Below are positions 5,809 to 6,063 of a stretch of DNA of 6,063 nucleotides, in pieces. Source of the stretch: Anaerolineae bacterium (GTDB lineage Bacteria > Chloroflexota > Anaerolineae > Promineifilales > Promineifilaceae). The stretch lies in contig JANQGC010000218.1 in the NCBI GenBank assembly GCA_028277515.1, positions 1 through 6,063 of the forward strand. Reading direction: 5' to 3'. Under the pieces are notes generated by a model, which worked only from the letters and a program-made list of their open reading frames with translations, did no database searches and was not told where the DNA came from. The position numbers were made by a program, and so were the translations under genes. Each line of letters opens with the position of its first letter. Within the stretch, counting starts at the first letter, position 1.

Positions 5809-6063
5809 TCATCTGTAGATTTCACAGTCCGGAAAAGTAAAGGAAAAACCATACCAACGGGATAGAAGCTGCATCGGTGCTTCGCCCGTGTCCAGCCAGG
5901 TGGCATAGGGAACGCCATCCAGGGTATCTCGTTCAATGCGCAGCGGCCGACCCAGCCACACATCTTCAATCGCTCCACCCACGGGAATCATTTTGACCGG
6001 ATAAAATTTGCCACGGTCGAGATCATCCATCACTCCCAAGCCTTGTTCTCCCTCAGGTAAACG
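5809..6063 (-). CDS. C-terminal part of a DUF3179-like protein (partial)
   Basis: The frame is open from the right edge to a TGA at 5809-5811, so only the last 84 residues are present; the start lies outside the window. The visible part reads LGVMDDLDRGKFYPVKMIP, then GGAIEDVWLGRPLRIERD, DGVPYATWLDTG and finally SRWYGFSFTFPDCEIYR. The pattern of a GV-type strand, a YP motif, a G-R-P turn and a WYGF-FP-EIY end resembles DUF3179 proteins, whose function is unknown. This is recognition by eye and the diagnostic Cys-containing part of that family is not in view. It is convergent with the channel-like gene: only 8 bp lie between the two stops, with no room for a terminator. Internal TTG, GTG and ATG codons near 6039-6028 are not needed as starts. 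Confidence 0.55.
   Translation of the reverse strand, partial: RLPEGEQGLGVMDDLDRGKFYPVKMIPVGGAIEDVWLGRPLRIERDTLDGVPYATWLDTGEAPMQLLSRWYGFSFTFPDCEIYR

Noticed and set aside
5742..5978. 78-aa minus-strand frame at the right side
   Set aside because: It overlaps the better-supported DUF3179-like frame and runs into the end of the channel-like gene.

Overview
The window reads as a piece of bacterial chromosome, moderately GC-rich in the genes and AT-rich between them. It holds five complete genes and one partial gene. The GT-C glycosyltransferase, the YdeI/OmdA-like protein, the small lineage-type orphan and the very frequent GGCC-containing words together suggest an environmental Chloroflexota (Anaerolineae-like) genome. 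That placement is inference from general style; there is no rRNA or other phylogenetic marker here.

Layout: (1) Positions 1-88 are an unresolved left edge with two small hairpins and no gene I can defend. (2) A long-chain, two-domain chromate-type transporter (chrA) lies on the minus strand and ends at 89. (3) A 249-bp divergent intergenic region contains a perfect 15+15 bp inverted repeat. (4) On the plus strand follow a 121-aa protein of unknown function, a 150-bp gap with a short degenerate tandem repeat and a GC-rich hairpin, a 551-aa membrane glycosyltransferase, and a 194-aa YdeI/OmdA-like protein. (5) A 165-bp intergenic inverted-repeat element, built from phased CACRRAG-like heptamers, fills the gap before the next gene. 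(6) A 367-aa membrane protein has a potassium-channel-like pore segment (TLGYAS) and a large soluble C-terminal domain. (7) Running in from the right edge on the minus strand is the C-terminal end of a probable DUF3179-like protein, whose stop lies 8 bp from the stop of the channel-like gene.

The genes do not form an obvious pathway. chrA is divergent from the rest. The four plus-strand genes have gaps of 47 to 175 bp, some holding repeats or palindromes, so a single tight operon is unlikely. Three of the six proteins are membrane proteins (ion efflux, lipid-linked sugar transfer, putative channel), but a joint function would be speculation. I see no CRISPR array, defence system, transposase, integrase, tRNA or rRNA.

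Most worth a second look: the channel-like protein with its divergent filter and uncharacterised C-terminal domain; the 165-bp repeat beside its ribosome binding site; the inverted repeat upstream of chrA; and the strong excess of the palindrome CGGCCG (24 copies by hand count), which recalls highly iterated palindromes known in other bacteria.
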